Positions 49,304-62,284 of a DNA stretch of 64,000 nucleotides are shown here, piece after piece; within the stretch, counting starts at the first letter, position 1, and each line of letters starts with the position of its first letter. The DNA lies in contig NW_026251387.1 in assembly GCF_025118155.1 (NCBI RefSeq), positions 124,001 through 188,000 of the forward strand, in the 5' to 3' direction. Position numbers and translations under genes: made by a program. The stretch is from Cokeromyces recurvatus. Lineage: Eukaryota; Mucoromycota; Mucoromycetes; Mucorales; Mucoraceae. The notes beneath the pieces were generated by a model. It searched no databases. It saw only the letters and a list, made by a program, of their open reading frames with translations, and had not been told where the DNA came from.

Positions 49304-49534
49304 AACAAGACGACCACTTTTTTTTTTTTTTTTTTTTACATGGATAATAATAATACGATATGATTATTTTTTTTTTCTTTTTTTTTTTTTCATTACAATA
49401 GAAAATAACAAACTTAATAGATACATAGTAGTAGTATTTAATTGTATTTAATTGTTCCTTTTACGTTTCAGTAAAGGGGAAAAATTATTTGTTATTCCTT
49501 ATCATAGAAATACGTTTTGTTTATATGATTATAA
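49304..49534. other. 3' region of the Myb/SANT-like gene
   Basis: T-rich DNA (runs at 49319-49337 and 49369-49391) with no gene. Confidence 0.5.
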
Positions 49535-49701
49535 TGCTTTTCTACGCATGCTTATATTATATACCGGCTCTCTCTCTCTCTCTGTCTCTCTCTCTGTCTC
49601 TCTCTCTATCTTTTAGCATATAGTTTCAATCATTACGCGCATTCGTTCATCACTCAAGATATAAAGGATTCTCACTATATAAAATCATATTTTAGCAACT
49701 C
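49535..49701 (+). repeat. left arm of a long inverted repeat
   Basis: 167 bp beginning TGCTTTTCTACGCATGCTTA and ending TTTTAGCAACTC, including a 45-bp CT-rich stretch. Its reverse complement forms both outer parts of 49768-50102. The loop between the arms is 66 bp (49702-49767). Confidence 0.9.
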
Positions 49702-49767
49702 AAAATAGCTCAATTAAATTCGTAAGTTTGGGATATACCACTTCGTTTTATTTTATTTTTTTAACAC

Positions 49768-50102
49768 GAGTTGCTAAAATATGATTTTATATAGTGAGAA
49801 TCCTTTATATCTTGAGTGATGAACGAATGCGCGTAATGATTGAAACTATATGCTAAAAGATAGAGAGGGAGACAGAGAGAGGGAGAGACACACACAGAGT
49901 GAGAGATAGACAGAGAGAGACAGAGAGAGACAGAGAGAGACAGAGAGAGACAGAGAGAGACAGAGAGAGACAGAGAGAGACAGAGAGAGACAGAGAGAGA
50001 CAGAGACAGAGAGAGAGACAGAGAGAGAGATAGAGAGAGGGAGAGACACACACACAGAGAGAGAGAGAGCCAGTACATAATATAAGCATGCGTAGAAAAG
50101 CA
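49768..50102 (-). repeat. right arm of the inverted repeat, with expanded GA tract
   Basis: Starts GAGTTGCTAAAATATGATTT and ends AAGCATGCGTAGAAAAGCA, the reverse complement of the left arm. In the middle the purine tract is expanded to about 210 bp of (GA)n with periodic GACA units, against about 45 bp in the left arm. Ser-Leu-repeat frames on the minus strand are products of this tract and not genes. Confidence 0.9.
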
Positions 50103-51029
50103 AACAAGAGAAAGTAATGAGTGTATATATGATAGCTTGTCTAAGGGAAAGGATAACCAAACGTTGATATGAGTATAACCTAGTCGCTCATTTATTTTAA
50201 AAAATTATATTTAAATCAAATTTATACATTTCTTATATCTTATTCAACATTAACAAGTCGTTAGTTTATCGTTTTAAAGATGTTGATATTTGACTTAACT
50301 TGAATAATGTTAAATGACTAATTCTAAAATTTTTAATCTTGCTATCTATCTGGCAAGGAGTATGCTTTTATTATAATGTAAGTTTCTTTATACATATCTA
50401 TAATACAAGTCTGTATTTTGAGAAGGCCTGTATTATTGTCTACAATAATAGCAGATCAAGTTATCTAAAACTGGTTATTATGAGTATTACACTATAATTC
50501 TTCCTTATTATAAATATAAGTTAATACATATTTTATAGTCGTGAATATATATGCATATAAAAAGGTAGAAGCTCTGCGTTTCTTTGATCATTACGATTAA
50601 ATAGAATTTTATTACATATTTAATTTTTTTTTTTTCAGTCTTTGCAAGCACGTAATAATATTACTTGAATTGCCCAAATCAGCTTAATAAAATAATAGTA
50701 AAAAAAATAACATAAAATAAATAAATAAATAAACTAAAACCATGTGTAAGAGACTCAAGATAAAAAGAGATGAAGAGGGAGACTTTTATCATTACAACTG
50801 CATGGCTTAAAATTCTTGTTCTTTATTGAATTCATTTCCGGATCGGATAACTTAATTCAACATCGGAACGGAGAAATTAGTCTATTTTTTTTTTTTTTTT
50901 TTTTTTTTCAATACTATTATCCTTATTATTATCATTTTTTTTTTTCAAGCGTCGATACCAAATTGGTAATTGGAACTCAAAATGGAGAAATCGATTACTC
51001 CCTCTCTATCCAGTAAAGCATTTTAAGCC
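50103..51029. other. spacer before the uL15 gene
   Basis: AT-rich with T-runs at 50621-50637 and 50885-50909. It holds the uL15 promoter. No other gene is seen. Confidence 0.5.
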
Positions 51030-51780
51030 ATGGTAAATAATAGTTAGCAATCCACCATTGAATACAAGTCATCCATCCATTTCCAATCGATTATTGACAG
51101 ACCCTTTTATCTATTATTATCTTTCTTTCTCTTCAACATGTATAATATTATATAGCCTACTAGACTTCACCACAACAGAAAGAAGCGTGGACACGTTTCC
51201 GCCGGTCACGGTCGTATTGGTATGGAAATACAGCAAAATTAAAAAAAAAAAATAAAAAAAAGGAAAAGAAAAGCAATGAATTTTGGAATTAAACATAGTT
51301 TTTACAACTTTTAGGTAAACACAGAAAGCATCCTGGTGGTCGTGGTCTTGCTGGTGGTCAACACCATCACCGTACTAACATGGATAAATACCATCCTGGT
51401 TACTTTGGTAAAGTTGGTATGCGTCACTTCCACTTGAAGAAGAACCCTAGCTGGCGTCCAATTGTCAACCTTGACCAAATCTGGACTCTTGCTGGTGAAG
51501 GTGTTCGTGAAAAATATAAGAATACTGAAAAAGTGCCTGTCATTGATGTTCTCGAGAAGGTAATATAAAATAGTTGGATGAGCATCAATGATGTTTTGTA
51601 ATTAATGATGTGCTGATTAAAAAAAAAAAATGATAATTCATAATATTTTTATAGGGTTACGGCAAGGTTTTAGCTAAGGGTACTATTTCTCAACCTGTTA
51701 TTGTTCGTACTCGTTTTGTTTCTGCCCTTGCTGAGAAGAAGATCAAGGCTGCTGGTGGTGTTGTTGAGCTCATTGCTTAA
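51030..51780 (+). CDS. RPL28: 60S ribosomal protein uL15 (yeast L28, human L27A)
   Basis: Four exons: 51030-51032, 51156-51219, 51315-51559 and 51655-51780, giving 145 aa. The first exon is the bare ATG, followed at once by GTAAAT. The second starts [20 protein letters not shown], matching yeast [60 protein letters not shown] and the terminal [13 protein letters not shown] are diagnostic. An intron right after the start codon is common in fungal ribosomal protein genes, but I have no alternative start supporting a longer exon 1. It is a structural protein of the large subunit. Confidence 0.95.
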
Positions 51781-51893
51781 ACAGATCACGTCGAATGAAC
51801 AAAGGATTTTATTTCAATCTCTTATATAACCTGAAATTCTTTTTAGTAGAATAAAAAAAAAATAATTATAATAATTGTACATGCAAATATAAC

Positions 51894-51927
<34 letters not shown>

Positions 51928-52221
51928 TTTATCCAAGTTGAGCAAAATCTATTGCAGCACAGTAATAAAAGAAAAAAAAAAGTAAGCTGTAACATTTAAT
52001 GATAAATAAGGATGTAAATTTAGGCTTTGCATTCATAAGAAAAATAACTTGAAATAAAAAGTATACACATATTTGAAATAGTATTTGATTGTATTTTAAA
52101 CTGCAAGATGTACATGTAAAAATAAAATAAAGTAAATATGTTTCAGATAAATAAATACGCAATTATAAAGAAATATAATATAGCTTTAATTAACATGCTT
52201 AATAGCGGCTAGAACTGATAT
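51781..52221. other. convergent 3' spacer, uL15 and H2B
   Basis: AT-rich with a T28 run at 51898-51925. No gene is seen. Confidence 0.6.
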
Positions 52222-52596
52222 TTATTTAGAAGAGGTGTACTTGGTGACAGCCTTGGTACCTTCAGAGACGGCGTGCTTAGCAAGTTCACCAGGAAGAATA
52301 AGACGAACAGCAGTTTGGATTTCACGAGAAGAGATGGTAGAACGCTTGTTGTAAGCAGCCAACTTGGAAGCTTCAGTAGCAATACGTTCAAAGATATCAT
52401 TGACAAAGGAGTTCAAGATAGACATGGCCTTGTTGGAGATACCAGTGTCAGGGTGAACTTGCTTCAAAACTTTGTAGATGTAAGAGGAGTAGGTTTCACG
52501 ACGAGCCATCTTTCTCTTTTTGCCATTAGTAGTTTTGGCTTTACCAGTCTTAACAGGAGCTTTTCCAGCAGTAGTGGTAGTTTCTTTCGGAGCCAT
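52222..52596 (-). CDS. HTB1: histone H2B, copy 1
   Basis: Intronless, 124 aa. The histone-fold part [20 protein letters not shown] through AVTKYTSSK is canonical. The N-terminal tail ([20 protein letters not shown], then [10 protein letters not shown]) differs completely from that of the second H2B at 59418, although the cores are nearly identical. The conserved C-terminal Lys for monoubiquitination is present in AVTKYTSSK. It diverges from the H2A at 55052, but 2.45 kb lie between them. Confidence 0.97.
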   Translation of the reverse strand: MAPKETTTTAGKAPVKTGKAKTTNGKKRKMARRETYSSYIYKVLKQVHPDTGISNKAMSILNSFVNDIFERIATEASKLAAYNKRSTISSREIQTAVRLILPGELAKHAVSEGTKAVTKYTSSK

Positions 52597-52811
52597 ATTA
52601 TGATATAAATATTTTTTAAAAAAATAAAAAAAAAAAAAAAGAAAGAAAGAAAGAAAGATGAAGAAAATTTGCTGTCTTTTATAAATTTATTTTTTTTCTT
52701 ACAACAATAAAAAAATTCCTAATAAAGTATCAAAAAGAAAAAAAGCACGAAAACAAACGCGTGATGATGTTTTGATACAAGTCGATACATGGATTTATAA
52801 AATAAAATAAA

Positions 52812-52842
<31 letters not shown>

Positions 52843-52879
52843 GAGTGTTGTAAATTATCTATTATTTATATATAAAGCT
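52597..52879. promoter_or_regulatory. H2B copy 1 upstream region
   Basis: AT-rich upstream DNA with A- and T-runs (T26 near 52817) and one ACGCGTGATG stretch at 52758. Presumed promoter; no defined element was recognised. Confidence 0.3.
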
Positions 52880-54259
52880 GAGGATAATTATCTACTTCCA
52901 ACAGCAGGGATAAATTCTTTTTTTTTTTGTCCGACAACCCCGGATTCAGGTACACACGAAAATTCTTTCAATTTATTACTTTTCACTGATTACATAATAT
53001 GATACTTCCAAAGTAAAGAAGAAGATATTAAATCAATATATACTTACAAAGATGACGATAAAGAGAAAAAAACTTTTTATTTAACATTAAATCCTGGTTT
53101 TCTATTTAAGGTATAATATTAAACGCACTATATATTTCTTTTGAAATTCTACCTGCTACATTTGCCGTCCTATTGACGTAAATAAACATGTGCATTTTAT
53201 AATAATTAGGCGATTTCCAACCATAACGTTTTATATGAATTAATAATTTCATTTTACAGCGTAAAGTATGTTTTAGAGGAGATAATTATTCATACCTTGA
53301 TCTGAGGAATACTTGTAGAATGACTGATGATGATTATTCAAAGAGAGCTACATACATTTATTAGTGCCTAAGATGGAATGCTTAGCTTATAACTCTATCT
53401 ATTCTCTAGCTCTCCTCCTCTTGATAGACTGACAATCCAAATCATTTTCTTGATCTTTTGCTATCACCTTTTGTCCTATAAAGGTTTCCACTTACTTTCT
53501 ATTGTATCTGCATTTAATTATCAACTCTCAAAGACTTTGTTTTCAGGAACAGCAATTAAAAAGCCAGGTACAGTATTCAGCTTACACACTAAACAACTAT
53601 TAACAATAATTATTAGACAAATATATGTATTTATACATTATATTTTAATAAACATAATTTTACTGAAGATTCCTTTAACGAAAAAAAAAAAAAAGAAAAG
53701 GAGGGGAGAGATATGATTTAGCAGAATAAAACAAATACATCGTTTCCTTTTTTTTATGTAGCAAAATATGACTATTTTATCTGAAGTTACTAGCCTCTCT
53801 ACAACTACTAGTTTTATTTCTTCTAATACTGCTAGTTCATCAAACAATGGTTCTATCTTTAGATTTGTATCTTTCTTTGATGCGTCCAGCATTACCAATG
53901 AACGTATTACTTGAAAGAAAGACCAAAAGCCACTTTAACAGAATTTAAATAGTAGCCTTTATGATAGTATATATGACAAAAAGAAAAAGCAGTAGCAAGT
54001 ATGTTAATAAAAACAATATCAAACAAACACCTCAGATAATAAATAAATGGAGTGATATACAAAGTTATTTGATGTTTTCAAAAGCAAAGGTCCATTAAGG
54101 TTAGAAAGTTAAACACAAATCATTAGAAATTTAGCATAAATGCCTGACAAAATTGCTTCAATTATTTTATTTTTTATTTTTAATGGAAGAGACTCACTTA
54201 TTGAGGACGTTGGTTCTAGTGCAGCTAATCTATTTACAACTAATAATAGTTCTCCCTAA
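52880..54259 (+). pseudogene. decayed multi-exon gene of unknown family between H2B and H2A
   Basis: Plus-strand fragments read like protein but are broken by stops. The block near 52920-53110 contains KSIYTYKDDDKEKKTFYLTL and ends NPGFLFK before a GTATAA donor-like site. After a TTTTACAG acceptor at about 53260, RKVCFRGDNYSYLDLRNTCR plus MTDDDYSKRATYIY ends at a stop. A Ser/Thr-rich block lies at 53767-53915 (SEVTSLSTTTSFISSNTASS). A further scrap, EDVGSSAANLFTTNNSS, lies near 54200. Cys residues, charged strands and a Ser/Thr-rich end suggest a secreted or surface protein, but I do not recognise the family. The gap it fills explains the abnormal 2.45-kb H2B-H2A spacing. Confidence 0.4.
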
Positions 54260-54868
54260 TGAAGGAAAGGAAGGTATGAAAAAAAAAGGAAGACTCTTAT
54301 CCATGTCACTATAATAGAGTATGATAGATGTCATATATGAAGCTTCAAAACTGTCATAAATTCATCTTTAAATTAATCAACCCATTATCTTCATTAAAAC
54401 CATATAAAATTCATATTTTACTAAAGCTGTTTCTATTAATTTGCTTACTACAGTTATAAAATCGAAGAAGCTATATGTATATATATAAATATATATAAAA
54501 GCATGATCCTCAGCTAATTATGATACTACTTCCCATTAAAATAGATGAAAAATATTTTACAAATAAGAATTTATTAAAATTTGATGATATGAGGCTGATA
54601 AAAGTGACATGGATCTTCTGTAACAAAACTTTATCTTGTATTCAGGTAAAATGCATAACAATGAATCATAGAAGCACTTTGACATACTCATCATTCCCTC
54701 TATAAACCATACTTTTTTTAATATATTTGAATTTATTTGTAACGCGTTATATAGCTCCTTTTTCTTTTTTTTTTCTATTGATTAATTTTATTAGTTTTTG
54801 AGCATATACCTTTGAAAAGGGTAATAAGAATATTAATCTTTTTTTTTTTACCTGCAATATATTTAGCC

Positions 54869-54904
<36 letters not shown>

Positions 54905-55051
54905 GATAGTGAGATCCCCCATAAAATTTTGACGTGACTGTTTTGAAAGAAAATTATGGATTTTTTTTTTATCTTTTTCATTTTAAAAATTAGTCTTTTT
55001 TTTTTTTTCTTTTTCTCTTTTTCTCTATATATACACATATAATAAATAAAA
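54260..55051. promoter_or_regulatory. upstream region of H2A copy 1
   Basis: AT-rich, with an A30 run at 54873-54902. A TATA-like CTATATATACACATATAATA lies 20-45 bp before the ATG. No gene is credible. Confidence 0.4.
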
Positions 55052-55447
55052 ATGTCTGGTGGTAAATCTGGTGGAAAATCTGCTTCTGGCTCAAAGTCTC
55101 AAACCCGTTCTTCTAAGGCCGGTCTTCAATTCCCCGTTGGTCGTATTCACCGTCTTCTTCGTCGTGGTAACTATGCTCAACGTGTAGGTGCCGGTGCTCC
55201 CGTTTACCTTGCTGCTGTTCTTGAATACCTTGCTGCTGAAATTCTTGAATTGGCTGGTAACGCTGCTCGTGATAACAAGAAGTCTCGTATCATTCCTCGT
55301 CACTTGCAATTAGCCATCCGTAACGATGAAGAATTGAACAAACTCCTTGGTCACGTCACTATTGCTCAAGGTGGTGTTCTTCCTAACATTCATGCTTCCT
55401 TATTGCCTACTAAGAGTAAGAAGGCTGCTGGTGCCCAAGACGCTTAG
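55052..55447 (+). CDS. HTA1: histone H2A, copy 1 (AQDA terminus)
   Basis: Intronless, 131 aa. The core [20 protein letters not shown] through [19 protein letters not shown] is canonical H2A with the acidic-patch residues present. The C-terminus reads [11 protein letters not shown]. The Ser of the damage-responsive SQ motif is replaced by Ala, unlike copy 2 (AGSQDA). Otherwise the two proteins are identical except for A/V at the residue after KSKK. It is divergently paired with the H2B at 52596. Confidence 0.97.
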   Translation: MSGGKSGGKSASGSKSQTRSSKAGLQFPVGRIHRLLRRGNYAQRVGAGAPVYLAAVLEYLAAEILELAGNAARDNKKSRIIPRHLQLAIRNDEELNKLLGHVTIAQGGVLPNIHASLLPTKSKKAAGAQDA

Positions 55448-56159
55448 ATGCCTTAATAAATATGTACACGTCAATATATACACATAAATATATATAAATA
55501 TTGAACAATAAGTATAAAATCAAAAAAAATTTTTTTATTCTGTTATTTACCATTTACATTATTTGTGCAGAACTTCCAACATATATATTGGAAATAGTAT
55601 TCCCCTCCCTTGTTTTTTTATTATTATTATTTATTCTATTGTTGAATGATATGTATATAAAAAAACACACCCCTTTCCCCATTATTTATTAAAAGATCTT
55701 CAAGTCTTATATTCAAAGTGCATTTTTTCTCATTTCTTTTCTTGTTTTTTTTCTTTTTTCTCCCTGAGCATTTAACTAATGACCAATACTCGACTTTCAA
55801 CACGTTTATCTATCCAATACTTATTAAAAAAGAGTAGCACCACGATATTAAACCAGGAAATACTTTTTTTTTAAAAAAATATTTTATTTTATTTTATTTT
55901 ATTTTTAAGAAAAAAGTTCTTTTGGGTGAGGTGAGCTGTACCAAAAAGACCACTATATATACAAAATGCTAAACTTGCAAATTATAATATTTTAGTTTAT
56001 CATCGATTTAAACAAATTAGGGGATCGAATTTAAAATAAAATAGAAAAAAAAAAAGAGAGAATAATAAAAAGGGGGATATTAGATGTTTGATTTTTGTTG
56101 AGATAAAATGATAATTATTATTATTATTATTATTTTGTTTGCTTTCAAAAAAAAAAAAT
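55448..56159. other. convergent spacer, H2A and H4
   Basis: 712 bp of AT-rich DNA with ATTTT and ATT repeats (56112-56134). It holds both 3' regions. No metazoan-type histone stem-loop was noticed. Confidence 0.5.
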
Positions 56160-57539
<1,380 letters not shown>

Positions 57540-58491
57540 AAAGCTTATCAATGTTTTTAATAATATATATTTTTAAGAATACCCCTTTCTACTATTGATT
57601 TTTATTTTTTTTTTTTTAAGAAAAAAAAAAGGCAAATATCATTTATTCAATTCAAATTCAACCCACTTTTTTTTTTTATTTTTTACTCCTTTTATGTACA
57701 GCTTTTTTTTTAAAATAAAAAAAAAGAAAAAAATTCAATAAATGAAAAAATATATATATATATTTATTTGTCTAAGGTCAAGTGATATAAAAGTTCAGAA
57801 CAATGATGAGTTATTAAATGTAGTAAAAAAAAAATAAAAATAAAAAAGGAGAGGGGAACAAATAATATTGTGACAGCCAATAATAATTCGAAACGCGTAA
57901 TGCGTAATTTATCAATTAAAAAATTAAAAAAAAATAAAAGAAAAAACATAAATCATTCATTTTTGAGGCACACAATTGCCGTGTAACAAATAACGCGCAT
58001 TATATCTCACTATCGGAAAATGAATTAACCATGAAGTGTCAAACTTTATTTATTTATTTATTTTTTTGGCTAAATGGATAATTTATATTCTATTAAAAAA
58101 AGAGTTATTCTATTCCTTCCACTATTTTTTTTTTATCACAAGTATCAACTATTATTTGATCTTTCATTTAAATTAAGGCACTTTGTTTCTAACAATTACA
58201 TATTTTGATGTGCCTTTTGATTTACAATTATATATTAGCACTTAAGGGTGAGCTATTCAGAAAGTTAAACAGTTTAAAGCCTCGTATTTTAAATATTTTT
58301 TGGATTTATTTACAAAAAAAAGCCAAAAGAAAAAAAAAAGCGACAAATTTTACAAATGGAGTCAAATATTTTTTTTTTGATTTTCATTCAAGTTAATATT
58401 TAATTGGAGGGATATCAAAATAAGGAAAAAAAAATGCTAGATTGTTGTAATAACAAATTATTTATAAATCTGTTCTTTTTTTTGTACAAAT
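57540..58491. other. convergent spacer, H3 and H2A copy 2
   Basis: 952 bp of AT-rich DNA with A/T runs and an AAACGCGTAATGCG stretch near 57891. Short frames only; no gene is seen. Confidence 0.5.
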
Positions 58492-58887
58492 TTAAGCGTC
58501 TTGAGAACCAGCAACCTTCTTACTCTTAGTAGGCAATAAGGAAGCATGAATGTTAGGAAGAACACCACCTTGAGCAATAGTGACGTGACCAAGGAGTTTG
58601 TTCAATTCTTCATCGTTACGGATGGCTAATTGCAAGTGACGAGGAATGATACGAGACTTCTTGTTATCACGAGCAGCGTTACCAGCCAATTCAAGAATTT
58701 CAGCAGCAAGGTATTCAAGAACAGCAGCAAGGTAAACGGGAGCACCGGCACCTACACGTTGAGCATAGTTACCACGACGAAGAAGACGGTGAATACGACC
58801 AACGGGGAATTGAAGACCGGCCTTAGAAGAACGGGTTTGAGACTTTGAGCCAGAAGCAGATTTTCCACCAGATTTACCACCAGACAT
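58492..58887 (-). CDS. HTA2: histone H2A, copy 2 (SQDA terminus)
   Basis: Intronless, 131 aa, identical to copy 1 except near the C-terminus, which reads [11 protein letters not shown]. The SQ dipeptide followed by Asp resembles the SQ(E/D)-hydrophobic motif phosphorylated by ATM/ATR-type kinases, but the last residue is Ala. It is divergently paired with the H2B at 59418. Confidence 0.97.
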   Translation of the reverse strand: MSGGKSGGKSASGSKSQTRSSKAGLQFPVGRIHRLLRRGNYAQRVGAGAPVYLAAVLEYLAAEILELAGNAARDNKKSRIIPRHLQLAIRNDEELNKLLGHVTIAQGGVLPNIHASLLPTKSKKVAGSQDA

Positions 58888-59417
58888 TTTTATTTGTTAT
58901 TATTTATGATTGTTTTCTTTAAAAAAAAAAAGAAAAAATGGGAATTTAAAGAAGTTCAATGTGTATTTATATAAATTTAGACAATTAAATGTCCGCTAAA
59001 AATGGCCTATAAAAAAATAAATATGTATTTTTTTAAAAAAAAAAAAAAAAAAAATTCTGAACGCGATTAATTTTTTTTTTTTGTTAAACGTTTTTTTTTT
59101 TTAATTAGAATATTCAGCCCTAAAAAAAATGAAAAATGGCCAAAAAATAATAAAAAAATTTTATTTCATAGATTGAAATAGATATTTGTAATTCGAGTGT
59201 ATTTCGCGTTTCTTTCGTGATTTCACGACTTTTTTCTCAAGTTTTTTTCATTTTTCATGTTTTTACAAGAAATTTTTTTAAAATTTCCATTTTTGAAAGA
59301 AATAGAAGAAGCAAGTCACAAACAATAATTATATAAATAGGCTTTTCTTACAATTTTTCTTTTTGTTTTGTTTTTCTTAATTTTTTTTTTTACATACATC
59401 TTTTTTTTTAACAAAAA
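58888..59417. promoter_or_regulatory. divergent H2A-H2B promoter region
   Basis: 530 bp, AT-rich, with AACGCGATTAATT near 59061 and ATTTCGCGTTTC near 59202. These resemble in composition the CAATCGCG motif of the H4-H3 spacer. Shared control is inferred. Confidence 0.4.
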
Positions 59418-59771
59418 ATGGCCGCTGATCTCCCCACTAAGGATAATAAGAAGACCGTCTCCAAGGACGCTAAGAAGAGAAAGATCTCTCGTCGTGAAAC
59501 CTACTCCTCTTACATCTACAAAGTTTTGAAGCAAGTTCACCCTGACACTGGTATCTCCAACAAGGCCATGTCTATCTTGAACTCCTTTGTCAATGATATC
59601 TTTGAACGTATTGCTACTGAAGCCTCCAAGTTGGCTGCTTACAACAAGCGTTCTACCATCTCTTCTCGTGAAATCCAAACTGCTGTTCGTCTTATTCTTC
59701 CTGGTGAACTTGCTAAGCACGCCGTCTCTGAAGGTACCAAGGCTGTCACCAAGTACACTTCTTCTAAATAA
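59418..59771 (+). CDS. HTB2: histone H2B, copy 2 (shorter tail)
   Basis: Intronless, 117 aa. The core is identical to copy 1 from [16 protein letters not shown] onwards. The tail ([20 protein letters not shown], then RKI) is shorter, less basic and unrelated to that of copy 1. The two H2B proteins could therefore differ in tail modification. Confidence 0.97.
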   Translation: MAADLPTKDNKKTVSKDAKKRKISRRETYSSYIYKVLKQVHPDTGISNKAMSILNSFVNDIFERIATEASKLAAYNKRSTISSREIQTAVRLILPGELAKHAVSEGTKAVTKYTSSK

Positions 59772-60258
59772 ATAATCTCATTTTGTGTAATATCCAATTT
59801 CAATAACATTCTGAAAAAAAAAAGTTCTTTTTTCTCGTTTTTTTCAACTATTACCCTTAACTCTATTTGTACAGAATTCTTCTTTTTTTTTATTATTCAT
59901 GTCATAATAAATTTATAATATATATAAAAAAAAAAGGAAAACAAAAGGAAGAAAGTGAATTTGCTTTAGAAATTGCCAAATTGTATATTCCGTATTTTTT
60001 CGCGTATCTGCGCTGTTTAATTTAAAAAAAAAATAGGAGTATTAAGTTACTGAACAACTGCGTGTGTGTGTGTGTGTGTTTTTTCTTTTAAATAAATATA
60101 AAAATAGAGAACAAGAGTTCAACGATGCAATTAATTTAAGACTGAATGTATCGTTCACATTCATTGCAGTCAATGTTTTGGATTAATTTGAATACATGGC
60201 TCATTAAAAATAATAACATCCATTCATAAATAAAGTATGTTACTATAACTATTTATTT
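59772..60258. other. convergent spacer, H2B and RBM5-like gene
   Basis: AT-rich with a (GT)n microsatellite at 60062-60079. No gene is seen. Confidence 0.6.
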
Positions 60259-61997
60259 TTAATTCAGTTTAGGAACTGAAAATATATCAGAATCTTTGCT
60301 ACTACTTTCTGCTCCAAAAGCATCCATGTCAGCATAAAAAGCACTTAAATCATCTTCTAAACTGCTTTTTGCTTGCTGTGCCTTTTTTTGCTCTTCTTCT
60401 CTTGCTTTTTCTAATTCCTGCTCTATGCGCTTCCTTTCTTCTTCTTTTCGTCTCCTCTCTTCTTCAATGGCAAATGAGTATTCTGAAGCATAAACATTTT
60501 TATCCCAATAAGCCCAAAGTCCTTCCATTGTATCTGTAGAAATAGCCCATTCAGACTGTCCATAAACTGGTATAAAACTGTCTGGCCTTGCAAAGGATAC
60601 AAGTACTCTACGTCCATCAATAACTAAAAGTTCCCTAGCATATTCTAATGCCAAAGATGCAGACTTTTTTTTTTTTTAAGAAAATATTAATAAATTTGTT
60701 AATCCCAATTCTCTTCCATTAAAAAGTACCTTTACGTCGATAAATTCTACAAATGCAAATTCGCATGACATTTTTGTCAATTTATCTCTAATTAAAATAG
60801 CACGATAAACACCTTGCAATGATTGAACAGCATTATAGATAGATTCTTCAGTTGATAAATGATCCAATTGTCGCAAAAGTAACATTTTACTAGGAATTGT
60901 AGCAATATCCTTTGTTCCGTCATTTATCTCTATTGCTTCAGCATTATAAGTTCTTGTTTCAACAGCTTCAGCTATTATTATTATATATACATGTGTATAT
61001 ATATATAAAAGTTATTTAACAAAGCTTTACTCATCAAGTAGTTTCCAAATAATAAAAAAAACTTACAAATAAATGATTGTCTGCATTCTACACAGGCACG
61101 ACGACTAACAGGATTAAAGCTACCACACTATGAAATAATGATTATTTTGAATTAGAGTTCTATTTATTTTAATATATTACCTTAGTACAACGCCATTCCT
61201 CTTTATCCTCATCTTGTTTATTCTTTTTACAATAATCAACGCGGACAAAATAGGAATCCATTTCAAAAGTATTATATCTTTCTACAAACTGAATGGCATG
61301 GCCAACACTAGTAAAACGAACAAATGCAAACTTCCTAGATTCTCCTGTATCACGGTCTTTGATGAGTGAGACATCATCAATACTAGCTCCCATTTCGATT
61401 AATTTGTTTTGAATCTACTTGTTCAAGTTATTGATTAGATAAAAAAAAATGCTGTTCGAAGATGGCAGCTTTTTTTATTAAAAAAAAATATACATCGACT
61501 TCTCTAGCTTTATCAGGTAAATTTCTCAAAACAACATTGATGTTAGGTTCTAGATTTTCAGGTCTTCTACGATCATCAAAAAATCTGTCTCCCTGATGGT
61601 TTCTTCTATTGCCATCATAGCTGCCTGAAGAACCTCTTGAGTGATCTCTTTCATCTTCATAATGGGCATTTCTATCTCTTCTTTTGTCATCACGATACGA
61701 TCTTTCATATGATTTATCACGTTCATTATGTTGTCTATTTCTAGAATCATGATGATGATGATGCCTATCACCACTTTCATACCTATACTTATTATTTTCG
61801 CCACTTTTCCTAGGTAAATCATATTTTCTCTATTATAGATAATAAATACTACTATAAAAACAATCTAAATGTGAAAATAATAATAATAATAATAAAATTA
61901 CTTGATCTTCATAGTCGTGTCTATGTCGATTTGTTCTGGCTGGGCTACGTGATCTTCTTCTAGAAGAAGATGAATGAAAATTCCTTGAATTTGACAT
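60259..61997 (-). CDS. RBM5/RBM10-like splicing factor (RRM - RanBP2 zinc finger - RRM)
   Basis: Six exons in order: 61997-61902, 61829-61494, 61414-61181, 61127-61067, 60971-60730 and 60663-60259, giving 457 aa. The N-terminus is an RS/RD/H-rich region (SSSSRRRSRSPARTNRHRHD). RRM1 follows (NVVLRNLP as RNP2, RKFAFVRF as RNP1). A RanBP2-type zinc finger lies across exons 3-4 (WRCTKCGSFNPVSRRACVEC). RRM2 is next (MLLLRQLD, CEFAFVEF). The C-terminus is a charged coiled coil (RRRKEEERKRIEQELEKARE). Domain order matches RBM5/6/10, which regulate 3' splice-site choice. The OCRE and G-patch domains of the animal proteins are absent. The last acceptor (AAAAAG) is weak. Confidence 0.88.
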
Positions 61998-62284
61998 TTT
62001 AGTATTACTGTATGAAAAAAGAAAGAAAAAATAAGCTGCGAAATAAAACATGAAAAAAAAAAAAAAAAAAAAAAAAAAATTCCGCTCATTGACCAGGATT
62101 TGGGGGTAAAGAGGAGTTTTGGATTTACTTGTTTTTATTTGTTACTGTTGTTGTTTTATTATTTAATAAAAGAAAGGAGGCTATTTTTTTTTTTTTTCTT
62201 GTTTTCTATTTGTCTTCTTTTTTTTTTTCTTTTACTTTTTCTTTTTTTTTTTTTTTTTGTTCACTATTCCCTCAAGAAGACAGG
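61998..62284. promoter_or_regulatory. divergent promoter of RBM5-like and TMEM164-like genes
   Basis: 287 bp between two divergent start codons, with an A27 run (62053-62079) and long T-rich stretches next to the plus-strand gene. No specific element is recognised. Confidence 0.4.

Noticed and set aside
49761..50160. Three overlapping Ser-Leu repeat frames on the minus strand
   Set aside because: Products of the (GA)n tract in the inverted repeat, open in all frames because of period 2.
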